Of a stretch of 64,000 nucleotides of DNA, positions 36,804-49,184 are shown piece by piece; the stretch's first letter is position 1, and every line of letters begins with the position of its first letter. The stretch is from Trichoderma breve. Its lineage: Eukaryota; Ascomycota; Sordariomycetes; Hypocreales; Hypocreaceae. Position numbers and translations under genes: made by a program. The DNA is taken from the NCBI RefSeq assembly GCF_028502605.1, contig NC_079234.1, positions 310,001 to 374,000 on the forward strand, read 5' to 3'. The notes below the pieces were generated by a model. That model did not search any database, was not told the origin of the DNA, and worked only from the letters and a program-made list of their open reading frames with translations.

Positions 36804-38993
36804 AAGATGATACTATTACAGCCATCCAATCACGGCGTCATTCTCATATTTGTTCACGTTCCATGTTTGCGATAAAAGGCTGTTGATTTTTTTTTTTTTT
36901 TTTTTCTCTCTTTTTTTACCATGTCTCTCTTCCTTTTCCCTGTCATTCTCATATTCCTACATGAGGTGTCAACACATGAGACCAAGACTTCAATGATAGG
37001 TGCAATCAAAGCATGAATACCCACTCCTCTACTCTATATGCAACGAACATTCAACCAGATTTACCATCATTGCTATCAAGTGATATCTAAAAAGACTTTT
37101 AACCCAAAATCGTTGCTGTGACAAATCATGACAGCTTGGAAATGAAGCCAAACCCCTCTCAGATACTAGCAGTTCGACCAGATCCGAATTGTTTCCTTAC
37201 TCCCAACAAAATACTAGGCTCGCAGTAAACTTCCGGACGACGATCGAGAATTTCGACGACATCCTCGTCGTTTCATGCGAGACAAGTTGAACGAGACTCG
37301 CAACCATATCCCAAGATGATCACGTCTCGCCCAACAATTGGCCGCCATTATGTGGATATTGTTACGGAATGTAGCGAGCCTGCCGACCAGATCCCGACCT
37401 TCCCGATCAAAGTCCATGAGGGACGACGATTCTTTTACATAGTAGGGTGTAGAGATGCCAAGGCATTACGTACGGGATACCACGGACCCTTTGTTGTTGA
37501 GAAGCAGAGCCACCACAGATGGGATAATGGTGGTCACATGGGTAGTACACGCTTTTTGGAATAGTCATGGAGGGATAGCAATTGGAGTCCAGAAGCAATC
37601 GTTAACAGGCTGTATGTGCTGCAGCGGGGAATCGTGATGCTCCATCATATGGAGAAGCATTTCGCCGTCAACTCACTAGGAAGATGAGCTTGTTTCACAC
37701 GGCACTAGCCCGCGGCCCGCAGAGCCGGATCTCTTCTTTCCGAATCAAAACGCCCAGGGATTTTTCGGAAGAGAGTAATGACATGACATGGGGAAGCAGC
37801 GGGGTCCCGCCGGCATACTCTATAGACCTTATGTAGAGTAATGCTACTACTAAGCAAGGCATGAGTTGATTGCATTTGTGAAGAATGTTAGGTTCCTATC
37901 CTTGAACACTTCTATCATATATACCTACTTACCTACTCATATGCGATACATGTCTATTAATATCAGCCAGATAGTCTACTGGAGAGTGTCAGTTCTCACT
38001 TCCTTCTTGTCTCCGCAACAAGGCATGGCTGGCTTGACATCATATGTAACCTTCATGAAAATCGTCCCATTGGAGGGTATAATTGTGGATATTTGATGTC
38101 GGCCTGTCGGACGCTTTTCGCTGGCCCTTCCCCATGTTGCCGGAATCCACCGAGACACACACAGCTCAGCGTGAGAAGGATGAACCAACTCCCTCCTAGC
38201 GGCAGTAGCGTAGTCCTCGTCCAAACATATTGCACCAAGCCTATCTTTTATTCGCAGTCCATAGCCAGATATCAGCACTCTGTAACTCGTAGATCATAGA
38301 TAACAGTGATATGGTGTATTTATCCTATCTACAGTTGTTGCGCAGTTATCTGTCACACTCAAACACCCGACCCCGCGGCCTAAGCATCGAGGTGCGGCGT
38401 CTGCGGCGTAAGCGGCCTTGATGATCCTCTTTTCCAGAGCGACAATGTTGCAAACAATCTGGGGACAATGCAGGGTTCAGCGGCAATTGAGCCTGCCCAC
38501 AAGCATTCCTTGCCATCCGTATCGTGGATATCCTGCATGAAAAAAGGCATGCGATAGTACTCCATAGTTGGATCGCTGAGCCAGGGTATGTCATTTTCAT
38601 ACCGAGGGCCGGATCGGATGCAACTGGTGGTTCGATATCATCTTTTTTTCGCCAAGGGTTTTGTTCAATCTGCTCACTGCATCGACAACTCAGAAAACAC
38701 AACATCACCGAGATTCCGATGGCCGAAGCGTATGCGGCGTATGCGGCATCTTGATTGCAACTGTACGACCAATCGATTGGAGAAGAGGTGGGAGAATACT
38801 ATGCTTGTGCAGCAAATGATAGAGTCGCGGTTAATACTAGGATTATTCTTCTGCAACATGAGCATATTTGCTCTCTTTGATGTGATATATAAGTGTCGCA
38901 ATATCCAGGCATCTTCTTAATTCGAAACGATACTCATCACCAACAAAACAACCTCAGTAACATCCTCATCAAAGCCACACACCAAACGCCAAA
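36804..38993. other. Intergenic region, 2.2 kb, with a poly-T tract and the cyanide hydratase promoter
   Basis: A run of 19 T (36887-36905) sits inside a longer pyrimidine tract, about 85 bp after the regulator stop. Near 38730 there is a short tandem (GTATGCGG-like units). A TATA box (TATATAA, 38886-38892) lies about 100 bp before the cyanide hydratase ATG. Frames on either strand are 120 codons or less and unsupported. Confidence 0.45.
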
Positions 38994-40327
38994 ATGGTTG
39001 CCACTATTCGTCAGTACAAGGCTGCCTGTGTTCAAGCTGAGCCAGGCTGGTTTGACCTGGAGAAGTGCGTCCAGAAAACCGTCAAGTTCATCACTGAAGC
39101 TGGCGAGAAAGGATGCAAACTGATTGCCTTCCCTGAGTTGTGTAAGTTGATCTATAAATAACAAACAACAAAATGAGGATTTTTACTAATGAATCTTAAC
39201 AGGGATTCCTGGGTACGAGCTTTGAAAATCAAGCACCACTTGCCAACAGATGAAACTAATTGTCAATGATAGATACACCTACTGGGGATGGCGTGTCAAC
39301 TACCAGGACTCCCTGCCCCTTCTCAAGGAGTACCACAAGAACAGTCTGCGCCCTGACTCTGATGAGATGCGCCGCATTCGATCTGCTGCCCGCAAGGCTC
39401 AGATCTATGTGTCTCTGGGCTACTCTGAGATTGAGGGTAACAGCCTTTACATTGCTCAGATTATCATTGACCCCAGTGGTGAGGTCATCAACCACCGCCG
39501 CAAGATCAAGCCCACCCACGTCGAGAAGCTTGTCTTTGGTGAGGGAACCGGCGACTCTTTGGTTAGCGTTGTCGAGACTGAGATTGGCAACCTTGGCCAC
39601 CTCAACTGTTGGGAGAACGTAAGTGGCTATAGGCCTCATATCATGGCTTGGGGGTTTGACGTATTAACTCGCCCCAGATGAACCCCTTCCTCAAGGCAAA
39701 TGCTTGCGCTCAATACGAGCAAGTTCACGTTGCTGCTTGGCCCGTCTACCCCCCAGCTTCTTCTCTGCAGTACCCCGATCCCTACACAAACATTTCTGAA
39801 GTCCAGTCCGAGCTGGTGACTCCCGCTTACGCCTACGAGACTGGCACTTGGACGCTTGCTCCTAGCCAGGTCGTCACTCGCGAGGGTGCCCGCATGAACT
39901 TGCCCCCTCGTCTGCGCAACGACGAGGCTGCCGTTGATGGTGAGGCCGCTGTTATCGCTAACGGCTTCGCTCGCATCTACCGCCCCGATGGTTTCCGCGC
40001 CGTCCAAGACCCTCCCAAGGACTTTGAAGGAATCTTCATTGTCGATATCGATCTCGACGAGAACCTTTTGACCAAGCGCCTGGCTGACTTTGTATGTATT
40101 CCACCTACTATGTCCAAGCTTAACAATGCACTAACTGATGACTGTGGAAAAAGGGTGGACATTACATGCGTCCTGACCTGATCCGCCTTTTGGTCGACAA
40201 GACGCCCAAGACATTCCTTGTGGACACTGACAACGTCGACCCCAAGACTTTCAAGAGCTCTCTGCAGCGCGTTGGATTGGACAAGCCCCTGCCTCCGCCA
40301 GAGGAGGAGGAGAAGAAGAAGGAATAA
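38994..40327 (+). CDS. Cyanide hydratase
   Basis: Five exons (38994-39141, 39203-39212, 39273-39618, 39678-40091, 40154-40327) give 363 residues. Catalytic residues are Glu48 (AFPEL), Lys130 ([10 protein letters not shown]) and Cys165 (HLNCWEN). The HLNCWENMNPFLK stretch, [11 protein letters not shown] and ETGTWTLAP are typical of fungal cyanide hydratases, which convert HCN to formamide; the length matches that group. The second exon is a 10-nt microexon that supplies the Ile-Pro just after the catalytic Glu; skipping it would break the frame. The C-terminus ends in a Glu/Lys run. Such enzymes form helical filaments and give cyanide tolerance; a nitrilase with HCN activity is the only real alternative. 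Codon bias suggests good expression. Confidence 0.93.
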
Positions 40328-41419
40328 AATGTGATGCAGAAAGAACTAGCCTAGAATGGCTTTGTTACTATGAATAGTATAAAGAGTGTATGAATAAAAT
40401 CTCATCTTGTGTTCGTATTACCGTTGTCTGGTTTCATTAAAGACATGAATTGAGTGCGCCCCGCCATAAAGATACGAAAGATCTTTACGGAAGTGTGACA
40501 AGCTGATTTGAATATGCTGATTATTCATTGACCAAGTATAATGTACGCATATGAAATTACAATGTGAGATAAGCTGCAGGAGTGGGGATTCGGTTGGAAT
40601 TGAAAAGATGATTCTCGTTCTAGGGTAGTTATGAGACATTCTCTAAATGCCTGTGATGCATTCTGACGCGACGAGCTCATATGTTCGTGCACTCTTACGC
40701 ACCTCTCTTAGCCCTTTCTGATAATAAAATGGCTTCTAGATTCGCTCAGTCTGTTATAAGACTCCAACTTGGCGTTGCTTACATAGTTGAGTGAATACCC
40801 GCGGTATACCTAAACACAACATGGGCTCGGCTTACTATACAGTATCATACACGTATTTCGTACTTCTTCATGTCATGCGCACAATCTTGATGTACCCCCA
40901 CATACAGCATTTCAGAAAACTCGGCACTTGTCTAGGATTGGCACCGTGAGTGGCTATTGGAGATAAAGTAGGGGAAACATCCGCCCTGGGACTGGAGATG
41001 AAGCGGAGAAATCCGCCTGGTGCTCCCTTAGTATCCCGGTAACTGGAAAGTTATTAGTAACCAAAGCTATCCATGGAATAATATTTTCCCGACCGTTTGC
41101 CGGTCGCTCACTCGCTTGTTCGCGTGTGAGTTGCTGAGAGCGAGCTCTAATTATTAGTATGGGGATGGGCAGCAGATGCCTGTAGTTTCTCACACCTTCG
41201 CCCTTGAAGAACCGTCATGGTGCTCACCAGCGGCGACATGATTTCATTGTGCCCTGAGCGAATTGTCAAATGATTTGGCGCTATCCTGACATCCATTGTG
41301 GCAATTTTTTCGGCATCCGTTCAAGGACGCGCTCGTGGGACCCGGAAACTTATCGCCGAAGACAGCTGGAGCCGGACTGACTTGACTTGTCGCCTGCCAA
41401 GAGATCTTTCTTCGTCCAG
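40328..41419. other. Intergenic region, 1.1 kb
   Basis: Contains the promoter of the third regulator. A small perfect inverted repeat GACCG-N5-CGGTC lies at 41091-41105, with the triplet arrangement of a Zn2Cys6 site; autoregulation would be one reading. No gene is supported. Confidence 0.4.
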
Positions 41420-43854
41420 ATGGATGAACCGCCGGCCGGAGGCGCAGGGACTTCAGCTCCCAAGTCCTCGAGGAAGAGGAGACACTCGTATACGCGTGTT
41501 GCATGGTGAGCCGGGCTTTATCTTCACTATCGGCGTTAACCTTAGTAACACCCTCCAGTGATGAATGCCAGCGACGCAAGACAAAATGCAGCGGAGAGAG
41601 GCCTTGCAAAGCCTGCAAGGAGAGCAACCATGCCTGCCTCTATGACCGCACGACACGGTTTCGAGCTCGCAATCGTACCTCGTAAGCCATAGCCCCAGTC
41701 ATCTCGTCTCTATCATGACCAATGTAGAGTACCGTATCTTACCCAAATTAGAAACACTACGGAAAGCCAAGGCTCTGCTGCAAATACGCAGACCCAGGGT
41801 TCTGCAGAGGCCATCCTAGGACAGAATGCGTCAGGAGCTTCTAATGCTGCCACTCCTCCTGCCCCTCCCTCAAAGGCGAATGGATTGCTTAGCTCAGACT
41901 ACTATCTTCAGCTTGCCGAGAGACTTTTGACCGCAGCAAAGCCTACATCAAACCAGAAGGCAAAGAGCCAAGGCCCATATGAGGGAGTACCTGTGACATA
42001 TCTCTTAGAGAAGCTTCTCGTTCATCGGGCAAGCAAAGCTACAGGAAACGTGTTGGCCTTTGTCGACAATGATCGCTGGCTCAGCATCATTGCATTTTAT
42101 GAAGAAGAGATTGGCGTTCAGTATCCCTTCCTCAATCTCGAAGAGTTAAAGCGCCGAATCACGGAAATTGATAATACACAGAACATGAAAGATGAGCAAT
42201 CGCCCTCTGACACTAGGCCTAGCCGTAGCCAGGTCGAGAACATTGCGATACATATCCTGGCCATCATTTCCATCTTCGCCGATGCGCGTGCGATTGGCAT
42301 AGCAAATCCATGGGTTGAAGAAGTATATGCAGCAACAGTGGCAAGGACTCAACTTCAAAGTACTGTCGATGCCGCCGATCTCTGTCTTCTTATTCTTGCC
42401 GTAAGTTCAGAATGAACCCAGGGATTGTGACGAATTGTTACGTTGTCTAACCACACGGTGTCTGAAACAGGCCATGTTCTTCTTTCACAGTGATCGAGAA
42501 GTCCTTGCCTGGAGAGGGATTGGTAACGTTCTCCGGCTTCTTCAAGAAAATGGCTCTCGGAACTCGGGAGACCTGAGTCTTCATGTGGGGAGCCAGATTG
42601 CATCACCTGGGGAAAAGTTATACTGGTGTGTCTATACACTTGATCGACGTTGGAGCTTTGGAACAGATTTGCCATTCGCCGTTCATGATACTGAGATCGA
42701 CCGACATCCTATGCTAGATGTAAGTTCGAATCCTTCACCTGCCATAATACTTACAGCCTCACTCATCCTTTTTCTCCCTGTAGAACGACTCGCCATCGTC
42801 ATCCTACGTGATGAGCATGGTATCTTATTGTCGAATATCCTCAGATGTGAGAAAATGGCTACTGGAGCCAATATCCGGCTCCGCATCCGACATGACTCGT
42901 GATTTCCTTGATTTTCGCGTGGTTCAATGGAAGCGTAATTTACCGATCAAACTTCATTACGACGGCTCCAAAAAGTATGATCCAGCAAGGGTCGATCGCG
43001 GAGAGTATAGGATTCGTCTCCTCCTCTACCTGAGAGCCAACCAAATGAGGATTATCATACATAGAACGTCGGCAAACCGCCTCGCATCCAATAATCTCGA
43101 CCCATCTACAGTTAATGTCTTGGCTGAAGTGTCTCACGACACCATTCGGACTCTAGTCCGACTAGCCGATGAAACGGACATCTATCACGCACAGCATAAA
43201 ACATACAACCATTTCCTTGAATCTGCTCTCTCATCGATGCTACTTGTCTTGGGGAGCATCAACGATGATGCCAATCGAGCTTCGTGCCTTCAAGATGCCT
43301 TTGATGCCGTGGAGCTGATCCAGCGACTCTCACTGACCTCGCCCGTTTCGCAACGTCTCTTGGAACGATTGCGTAACATACACGAGGCTATGGACAGTTT
43401 CCGAGCCAGAGGTAGCAGAGCAACGTCGCAGATTTCCTCGAGTTTTGATGCACAAAATCCATATAGCCCTGATCGATCCATGGCGTTTGGAAGACTTGAC
43501 GTAGATCAGAGCCAGGGCAATGGCTCAAGGACCAACATGGACTTGGCGCGGTCATCTGATCAGTCATTGGCAATTTCGTCATTGACTGGCCGTGACGTGG
43601 GTGATAGAGATCATCAACCACGCGGTATCATGGGATATTCTTTGGATAACAACCAGTCAATGGCCTCGCCATCTCAGTCTTACCCACAAACATCGTCCGC
43701 CGACATTGCGACTCTTTCAACAGACATGTCGCACTCGAGACGTGGATTTGACATGTCTGGCTCTATTCTTAATCTGGCTCAGGACCTGCCCTTTATGAAT
43801 TTTCCTGAACTGGGCCAATTTCTGGATGACAACCCAGTTAGTTTTACATTTTAG
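41420..43854 (+). CDS. Zn2Cys6 transcription factor with Fungal_trans domain
   Basis: Five exons (41420-41505, 41559-41681, 41752-42400, 42471-42719, 42784-43854) give 725 residues. A basic N-terminus (SSRKRRHSY) precedes the zinc cluster C-DE-C-QRRKTK-C-SGERP-C-KA-C-KESNHA-C, whose first Cys codon is split by intron 1. A low-complexity Ala/Thr/Pro linker follows. The Fungal_trans middle domain includes the typical segment GEKLYWCVYTLDRRWSFGTD. The C-terminal third is Ser/Gln-rich and ends in a hydrophobic acidic stretch. It is nuclear by family. Neighbours are the cyanide hydratase upstream and a gene-poor gap downstream; no target can be named. Confidence 0.88.
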
Positions 43855-44743
43855 AGATGGGGATGGGCGCAAAGCGAAACCGGCATTCTTAGAGAGGAAC
43901 TTGTTGATTTTTTTGATAATTATATACGATACCGTTGATATCTACTGAATTATAATGATATTACTCGCTCGCACGCAGTAGTTTTCCGATTGTTGGAGAA
44001 ATGCTTCACATAATGATTTGTTTGCTGTATCACAAAGGTGCACAAGGTGCCACTCCTATTCCTTGCAACGGCGATGAGCTCGCTCTCGCCTCTCAACGCA
44101 CCAACTCAACAGCTGGCACGGAGAATCCTTCCTTAGAAGAGACGCGGTCATGCGACTGAAGCCGCAATTCCTATGGACAACCAAGCTGCTCTGTATCTGG
44201 TAGCGCCTTCAGCAGATGCAGTGGAGGGTGCACCCTCGCATTCGGCTTCCAGAGTACCCTTGCCTCTTACCTCTCGCGTGATCTTTTTTCTCTGAAATGG
44301 GGACTGCAGTAGGTGCTTCGGCCGGATTATTCCCCGCAACTCGACTTCTGGTCTCTGCTGGGGTGGTTTCGATACTCGGCACGGCTATTCGGTCGGCGGC
44401 TAAGTAAGATCGGCTAGAAGGATGATTGTATGCAACTAGAAGCAGAGGAGTTATTATTAGTGGTCATCCTGTCAATGGGTATTTTGTAAAGAGTGAAAAA
44501 GGCCAAGGGAGGAGGGGCTTGTATTTGTATCTGCATATACCTCGACATATGCTTTAAATGTTGGAAGCTGTTGAAACCACCAGATAATGTGTAAACATTT
44601 AGTTGAACCCAAGAGCAAAGATAATCGAGCCTAAAAGACTCCGTACATTCTTATGATACTTGAAGTATTAACCCCTTGTGTAAGCTTGTCATAAGCATAT
44701 ACAATGTGATTCCGGCTGCGTTCAAGACTGTTAGCAGAGTACC

Positions 44744-44788
44744 TGTTTCCGAGAGCCTGTTTCCGAGAGCAAGGTTGTTTCCGAGAGC
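44744..44788 (+). repeat. Three copies of a 13-bp direct repeat
   Basis: TGTTTCCGAGAGC occurs exactly three times, at 44744-44756, 44758-44770 and 44776-44788, with offsets of 14 and 18 bp. It lies far from any start codon (about 2 kb from the fourth regulator). Confidence 0.7.
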
Positions 44789-45899
44789 GTGTACCTGTTA
44801 AGGGTTAGGAACACAAGAAGATTACTACCCAGTAGCTGCAAGTGAGATAGAGCCTGGTAGTGAGATCACATCAACCTACCATTGAAAGCATCTATATCTT
44901 ACTTACGCCCAACGCGATACGGAATGAAAATGCAAATATCTTCGAAGTGTGGGTTACTATCTTAAAGGATATGCTAACCAGTTAACTTCTTCGAAATTAC
45001 TCTACCGAGAAGCGATGAGCATCAAAACGCTTTGATTGCTGCAACGATATACCGAAGTAAACTCGTTCTGTTTGCTTGTCCAAGAACAAGTTTCGGAGTG
45101 TACGATTCATGCGTTATTGAGAAACGGTGCTAGATTGGGACATTTTTCCGACCTGCAGGTCACTGCATGGAAAACAAGCTAGTATAGACCTTCGATGTTA
45201 CCCTATTTCAATACGATATGCCAAGTGGCTGGTTCAGTACCCACATAACTTGGGAAATAACCCTATGATCCCATGTAACATGATCTGCCGGGGGATCTGA
45301 GATTCTCCGTGGTGCACTCTAGCAAAGTCTTGGCCGTTATTATCCTTTTACAAGTAGTAAACAGTTACCTAAGACTGCGAAAGGGAATGTTTGCTACCAG
45401 GGTAACTAGGAAAATAAGTATATTCAGATCGCTACTTCAGATACGATGCGGTCTGAAATGAAGACGTGATATAGATGGTTAGATAGATAGAGTATAGGCG
45501 TAGGTGGATGTTGAAATGAATTCTTGTTCATATCATTCTTATTATACTCGTACCTCGAGTGGAATCTTACGGAATCGTTTATATCGTTGACCCCCTGATG
45601 CATATTGAAATCCCTCATTCTTAAAGTGATTAGCGATAATCCCAATATTAGCTGTTCCTGAATCGTGCTAATAGGAGCACCCTCTCGTACGAGGACTATA
45701 CCTGGTCGAGTCATTTCGACATTCCGAGGTAGTGTTATATCGCGCGTATACCTCGTGGCGGAATATGTTAACCGAATCCGAAACAAAGGTCCTTATAAAC
45801 TGGAGTCCCGGCAGGACCGAGGTGCGATTCAAGTGCGCTGTTAAAAGCCCGACTGCTCTCAAACCCATGGACCCATGGAAGAATAAAATGGACGATATA

Positions 45900-46332
45900 C
45901 CCCAACTAAATTTGGAGCGTTTTGGACTCTTCGTTCTCCAACTTGGGAGCTACTGCTATTCACCACCGCACAAATGCTGAAGAATGGAATGAAAGGCTGG
46001 TATCGGGAAATGATGGCCAGTCACATCAGGAAACAGTATAACAATGACGGTATGGTATTTCCTCTTGACTACTTTCTGAAGATTATACTAATTGATTTGT
46101 GGTAGAACAACTATGATAGCAGCTGATGGCCTGAGGTGTTCAGTGGTTATGCAGCCAGTCAATATTGGCAGCCTGCCTATCAATACCGGGAAGACAAGAG
46201 AATTCAACACGTTGCTGGCCAACTCGAAGCAATGGAGGCTAGCAAGGGATCCGGCAGTCAAAGGCAAGATGAGACGCATTCGAGTGCCTTGACAGGCTTA
46301 CCGCGTTGCATAAGCATGCATGTGGAGACTTA
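45900..46332 (+). pseudogene. Probable relic of a protein-coding gene
   Basis: A plus-strand frame reads coherently through TNAEEWNERLVSGNDGQ. After a possible 60-70 nt intron (ending TGTGGTAG near 46106) it continues as NNYDSS, then a TGA, then WPEVFSGYAASQYW and a Gln/Glu/Ser-rich tail to a stop at about 46331. The composition is protein-like, but the in-frame TGA and lack of a start argue for decay. I do not recognise the family. Confidence 0.25.
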
Positions 46333-46762
46333 AAGCCGAGGTATGGAATATAGCTATGAGGCTATTATGTGCAACGAAAACTTGATTTCTGATCAGTTGC
46401 CGTTCTATTTATTCTAACTCTTGCTTTATTTAGGTCTATTGCGAAGACGAGTCCCGTGTTGTCTTGAGTCTGCTGAACAAACTCTGCCACAGTATTGCTT
46501 ACTGTTACTATGGAGCAATGCTAGCAGATTGGCAACTTAGCTCTCAAGATGACTAGACAAGCACAACAGGAATTACTAATAAATCGCCGGCTCTCCCGCC
46601 TCTAGCTGAAAGGGGCAAAAATACCACGGCTCGGCGTCGGTGCTTGTGCAAGGACCGAGACCGACAACCTCGAGACAAAGTCATTGATTATCCCAGGCTC
46701 ACTCAGATCGGTCGGGCACTCTTTTGCTCACTGAATCCGAATTGTGCCCAGCTTTTCGAGAC

Positions 46763-48996
46763 ATGTCTCCTCCGCAAGATCCCAGCCGGCCGGGCAGTAC
46801 TGATTCCCCTCTCCCTCTGACCACTCCTCCAGCCTCGACCGACCGTGGTCTCACTCCGCCTTCGCCGCACCCGCGCCGGAAGCCGGACAGGTCGTGTGTG
46901 CTCTGCCACCGGAGGAAGATCCGATGTGACAGACAGACACCATGCTTGGCATGCGTGAGGGCTCGCCTCACGTGCACATATCCGGCTTCTGACAAGCCTG
47001 TCCGTCGAGTTCGCAAGGCTACGATTGCGGATGTTGCCTCGAGGATATCGGACCTTGAGAAAACCATCGTGGCGGCATCGTCCATCGATCAAGGAAATGC
47101 AACGAGGAGGTCATTGCCGCCACATGCTCATGTCTCTGTGCCGGGAGGCTTGCCGGCGAGCTTACCGGTGAGCCCGCATGAGTCTCCTCAGGAACCTGGA
47201 GAAATCCCTTCGGAGGAGGTTTTGATTAGAAACGGCACCTCAAGCCAGTACTTTAATGAACTTCTCATCTCCAAAGTCATTGAAGAGGTGAGACTTTGCT
47301 TAGACCAGGGGAATGATTTGCATGCGTCAAGGCTAAACTGACAACTCCTCTAGGATCAAGATAAATCATCGCTGCTACATACACCGTACAGTGAGACTAG
47401 GGAACAGGATCTTGACTCACCCTTCAGTCTTATGGGCTTGCTGTCAAGTCCTGCCGTATATGATGACAAGGAGAGAGGCTGGCGGTTATCACGGTTAAGT
47501 GCCACGCAATTGTGGCACATATTTGTACAAAATGTCGATGCCACTATCAAAATATTGCACATTCCGACAGATGAGGTCACTATTTTCACCGCCATCCATC
47601 AACCGGAATCGGTATCCAGTGATGTCTTGGCGATGGTCAACGCCGTGTACTTTGCGACTACGTTAACCTTGGAGCCGGAGGAAGCTCAGCACATTCTGGG
47701 TGTTGACAAGCCAAATGCCTTGCGAACATTCAAAAGGGAGTTTCAGATGCACTTGGCAGGGGCAGATATGCTGGAGAACCCAACAGTCGTGCTCCTGCAA
47801 GGGCTGGCCATATATCTGGTAAGCTCCTGTCTTCTTTTAAAGGTTGCCCTAATTAGAAAGTTACTAATGCATGAGTCCAGGCATCATCGCGGGCTTATTA
47901 TCACGGAAGAGGCATCTGGATTTTAAACGGTCTTGCTTTGAGAATGGCGCATTCCATTGGCCTTCACCGAGATGGAACTAAGCTGGGAATGTCGCCATTC
48001 GAGTCCGAAGTCCGAAGGCGACTGTGGTGGCATTTTCTGGCCAGAGATGGAAGAGCTGCTGAGGATCACGGTATTGATTCATGGTCGACAGTTCCGGGCT
48101 ACGATACCAAAATGCCACTGAACGTTGACGATAACGAGCTTCGTCCGGATATGAAAGAGCTTCCACCTCCTCACGGTGGATGGACTAAAATGAGTCTTCC
48201 GCTGACATGCATGGAAGTGGCCCAGACCTTGCAGAACATGGCCAATCTCTCCATGACGCCATCAGGAACAACACCTAAGGAGGTCATCAGGAGTACCATG
48301 TTCAGCCAACTCAGGTCTCGAGTAGAGCACTACATAAAACCGTGCAACCCGGTCATACCGATACAGAGAATGACGATGAAAACGGCCCTCGCCATGGTGC
48401 ATAAGATCGACTTTGTTACAAGACAGCAGCTTGCCATCTTGGAGAACCCCGATAAGCGCAACGCATTTGCTACGGAAGCAAACCTACTTTCTGCACTAAG
48501 GTGTCTCGAAATTCACCTCGAGCTCTGGGGAGACGAGCTCCTTGGTCCCTATAGATGGTGCATGTATGGTCATCCGCAGTATCACATGCTACTCTACGTC
48601 CTCTGGCACCTGTGTGTTTGCCCGACTGGTCCTACTGTTGAGCGAGCTTGGGCTGTTGTGGAAAAGATGTTTGAGTTGGAACAAGTCAGGCTTTCTACGG
48701 CCGTGTCTAACCCGGCGCTGAAATCCGTCATCTTGAAGAGACTGCACAAGAAGGCTGAAATGACCAGACAGTCATTGATCAACGGAAACGACAGGACAAG
48801 CTCCGCATCTAAAATGGACGAAGTTCCCGGTGACGAAGAGATGCAGAATCCTCCACAGGAAGTGGTCATGGATGTTCGTCGTTTCGACGGAGAGAACGTG
48901 GATTGGAGTAACCTAATGCAGAATAATATGCCCGATTGGAACACGTTGGTTGAGGATTTGCATTTAGATTTGCATGATTTTTCCAGTTATTTTTAG
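46763..48996 (+). CDS. Zn2Cys6 transcription factor with Fungal_trans domain
   Basis: Three exons (46763-47287, 47354-47818, 47881-48996) give 701 residues. The first true ATG is 46763 (MSPPQDPSRPG); the open frame extends upstream but without an ATG. The zinc cluster is C-VL-C-HRRKIR-C-DRQTP-C-LA-C-VRARLT-C, followed by a basic linker and a short coiled coil (VASRISDLEKTI). The Fungal_trans domain contains LALRMAHSIGLHRDGTKLG and VRRRLWWHFLARDGRAAEDHG, characteristic of this class. The C-terminus is acidic and ends in HDFSSYF. It is tail to tail with the MFS transporter, 188 bp apart. Regulators of this type often control a neighbouring transporter, but that is inference. Confidence 0.89.
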
Positions 48997-49184
48997 CTGC
49001 GGCATACTATACTCATATACCCATCGATGAAGGCGCATTCAAGTAAATAGAAATGAATTAAATGTAATTTTGATGTGTGGTTCTGCTCTAAGTACTGATG
49101 CTAACTATGTTACCCATAAACACCATCTATATGCTAAATTTCGTACTCGTATGCTATTAATAATGTACGTAACGTGCGCTCCTT

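Larger units (their letters stand above)
43855..46762. other. Gene-poor region, 2.9 kb, with direct repeats and a gene relic
   Basis: AT-rich and without an intact gene. It contains three direct repeats at 44744-44788 and a probable pseudogene at 45900-46332, described separately. A perfect 10-bp palindrome CTCGTACGAG lies at 45684-45693. The right end holds the promoter of the fourth regulator. Confidence 0.4.

Noticed and set aside
36887..36923. Poly-T tract as the end of a retroelement
   Set aside because: No reverse transcriptase, target-site duplication or element body is visible next to it, and it fits a 3' flank or promoter pyrimidine tract better.
42720..42740. TTCGAATCC resembling a tRNA T-loop
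   Set aside because: It sits inside an intron of the third regulator, and I could not find a matching acceptor stem, D arm or anticodon arm. A similar ATCGAATCC in the MFS intron near 49656 fails in the same way.
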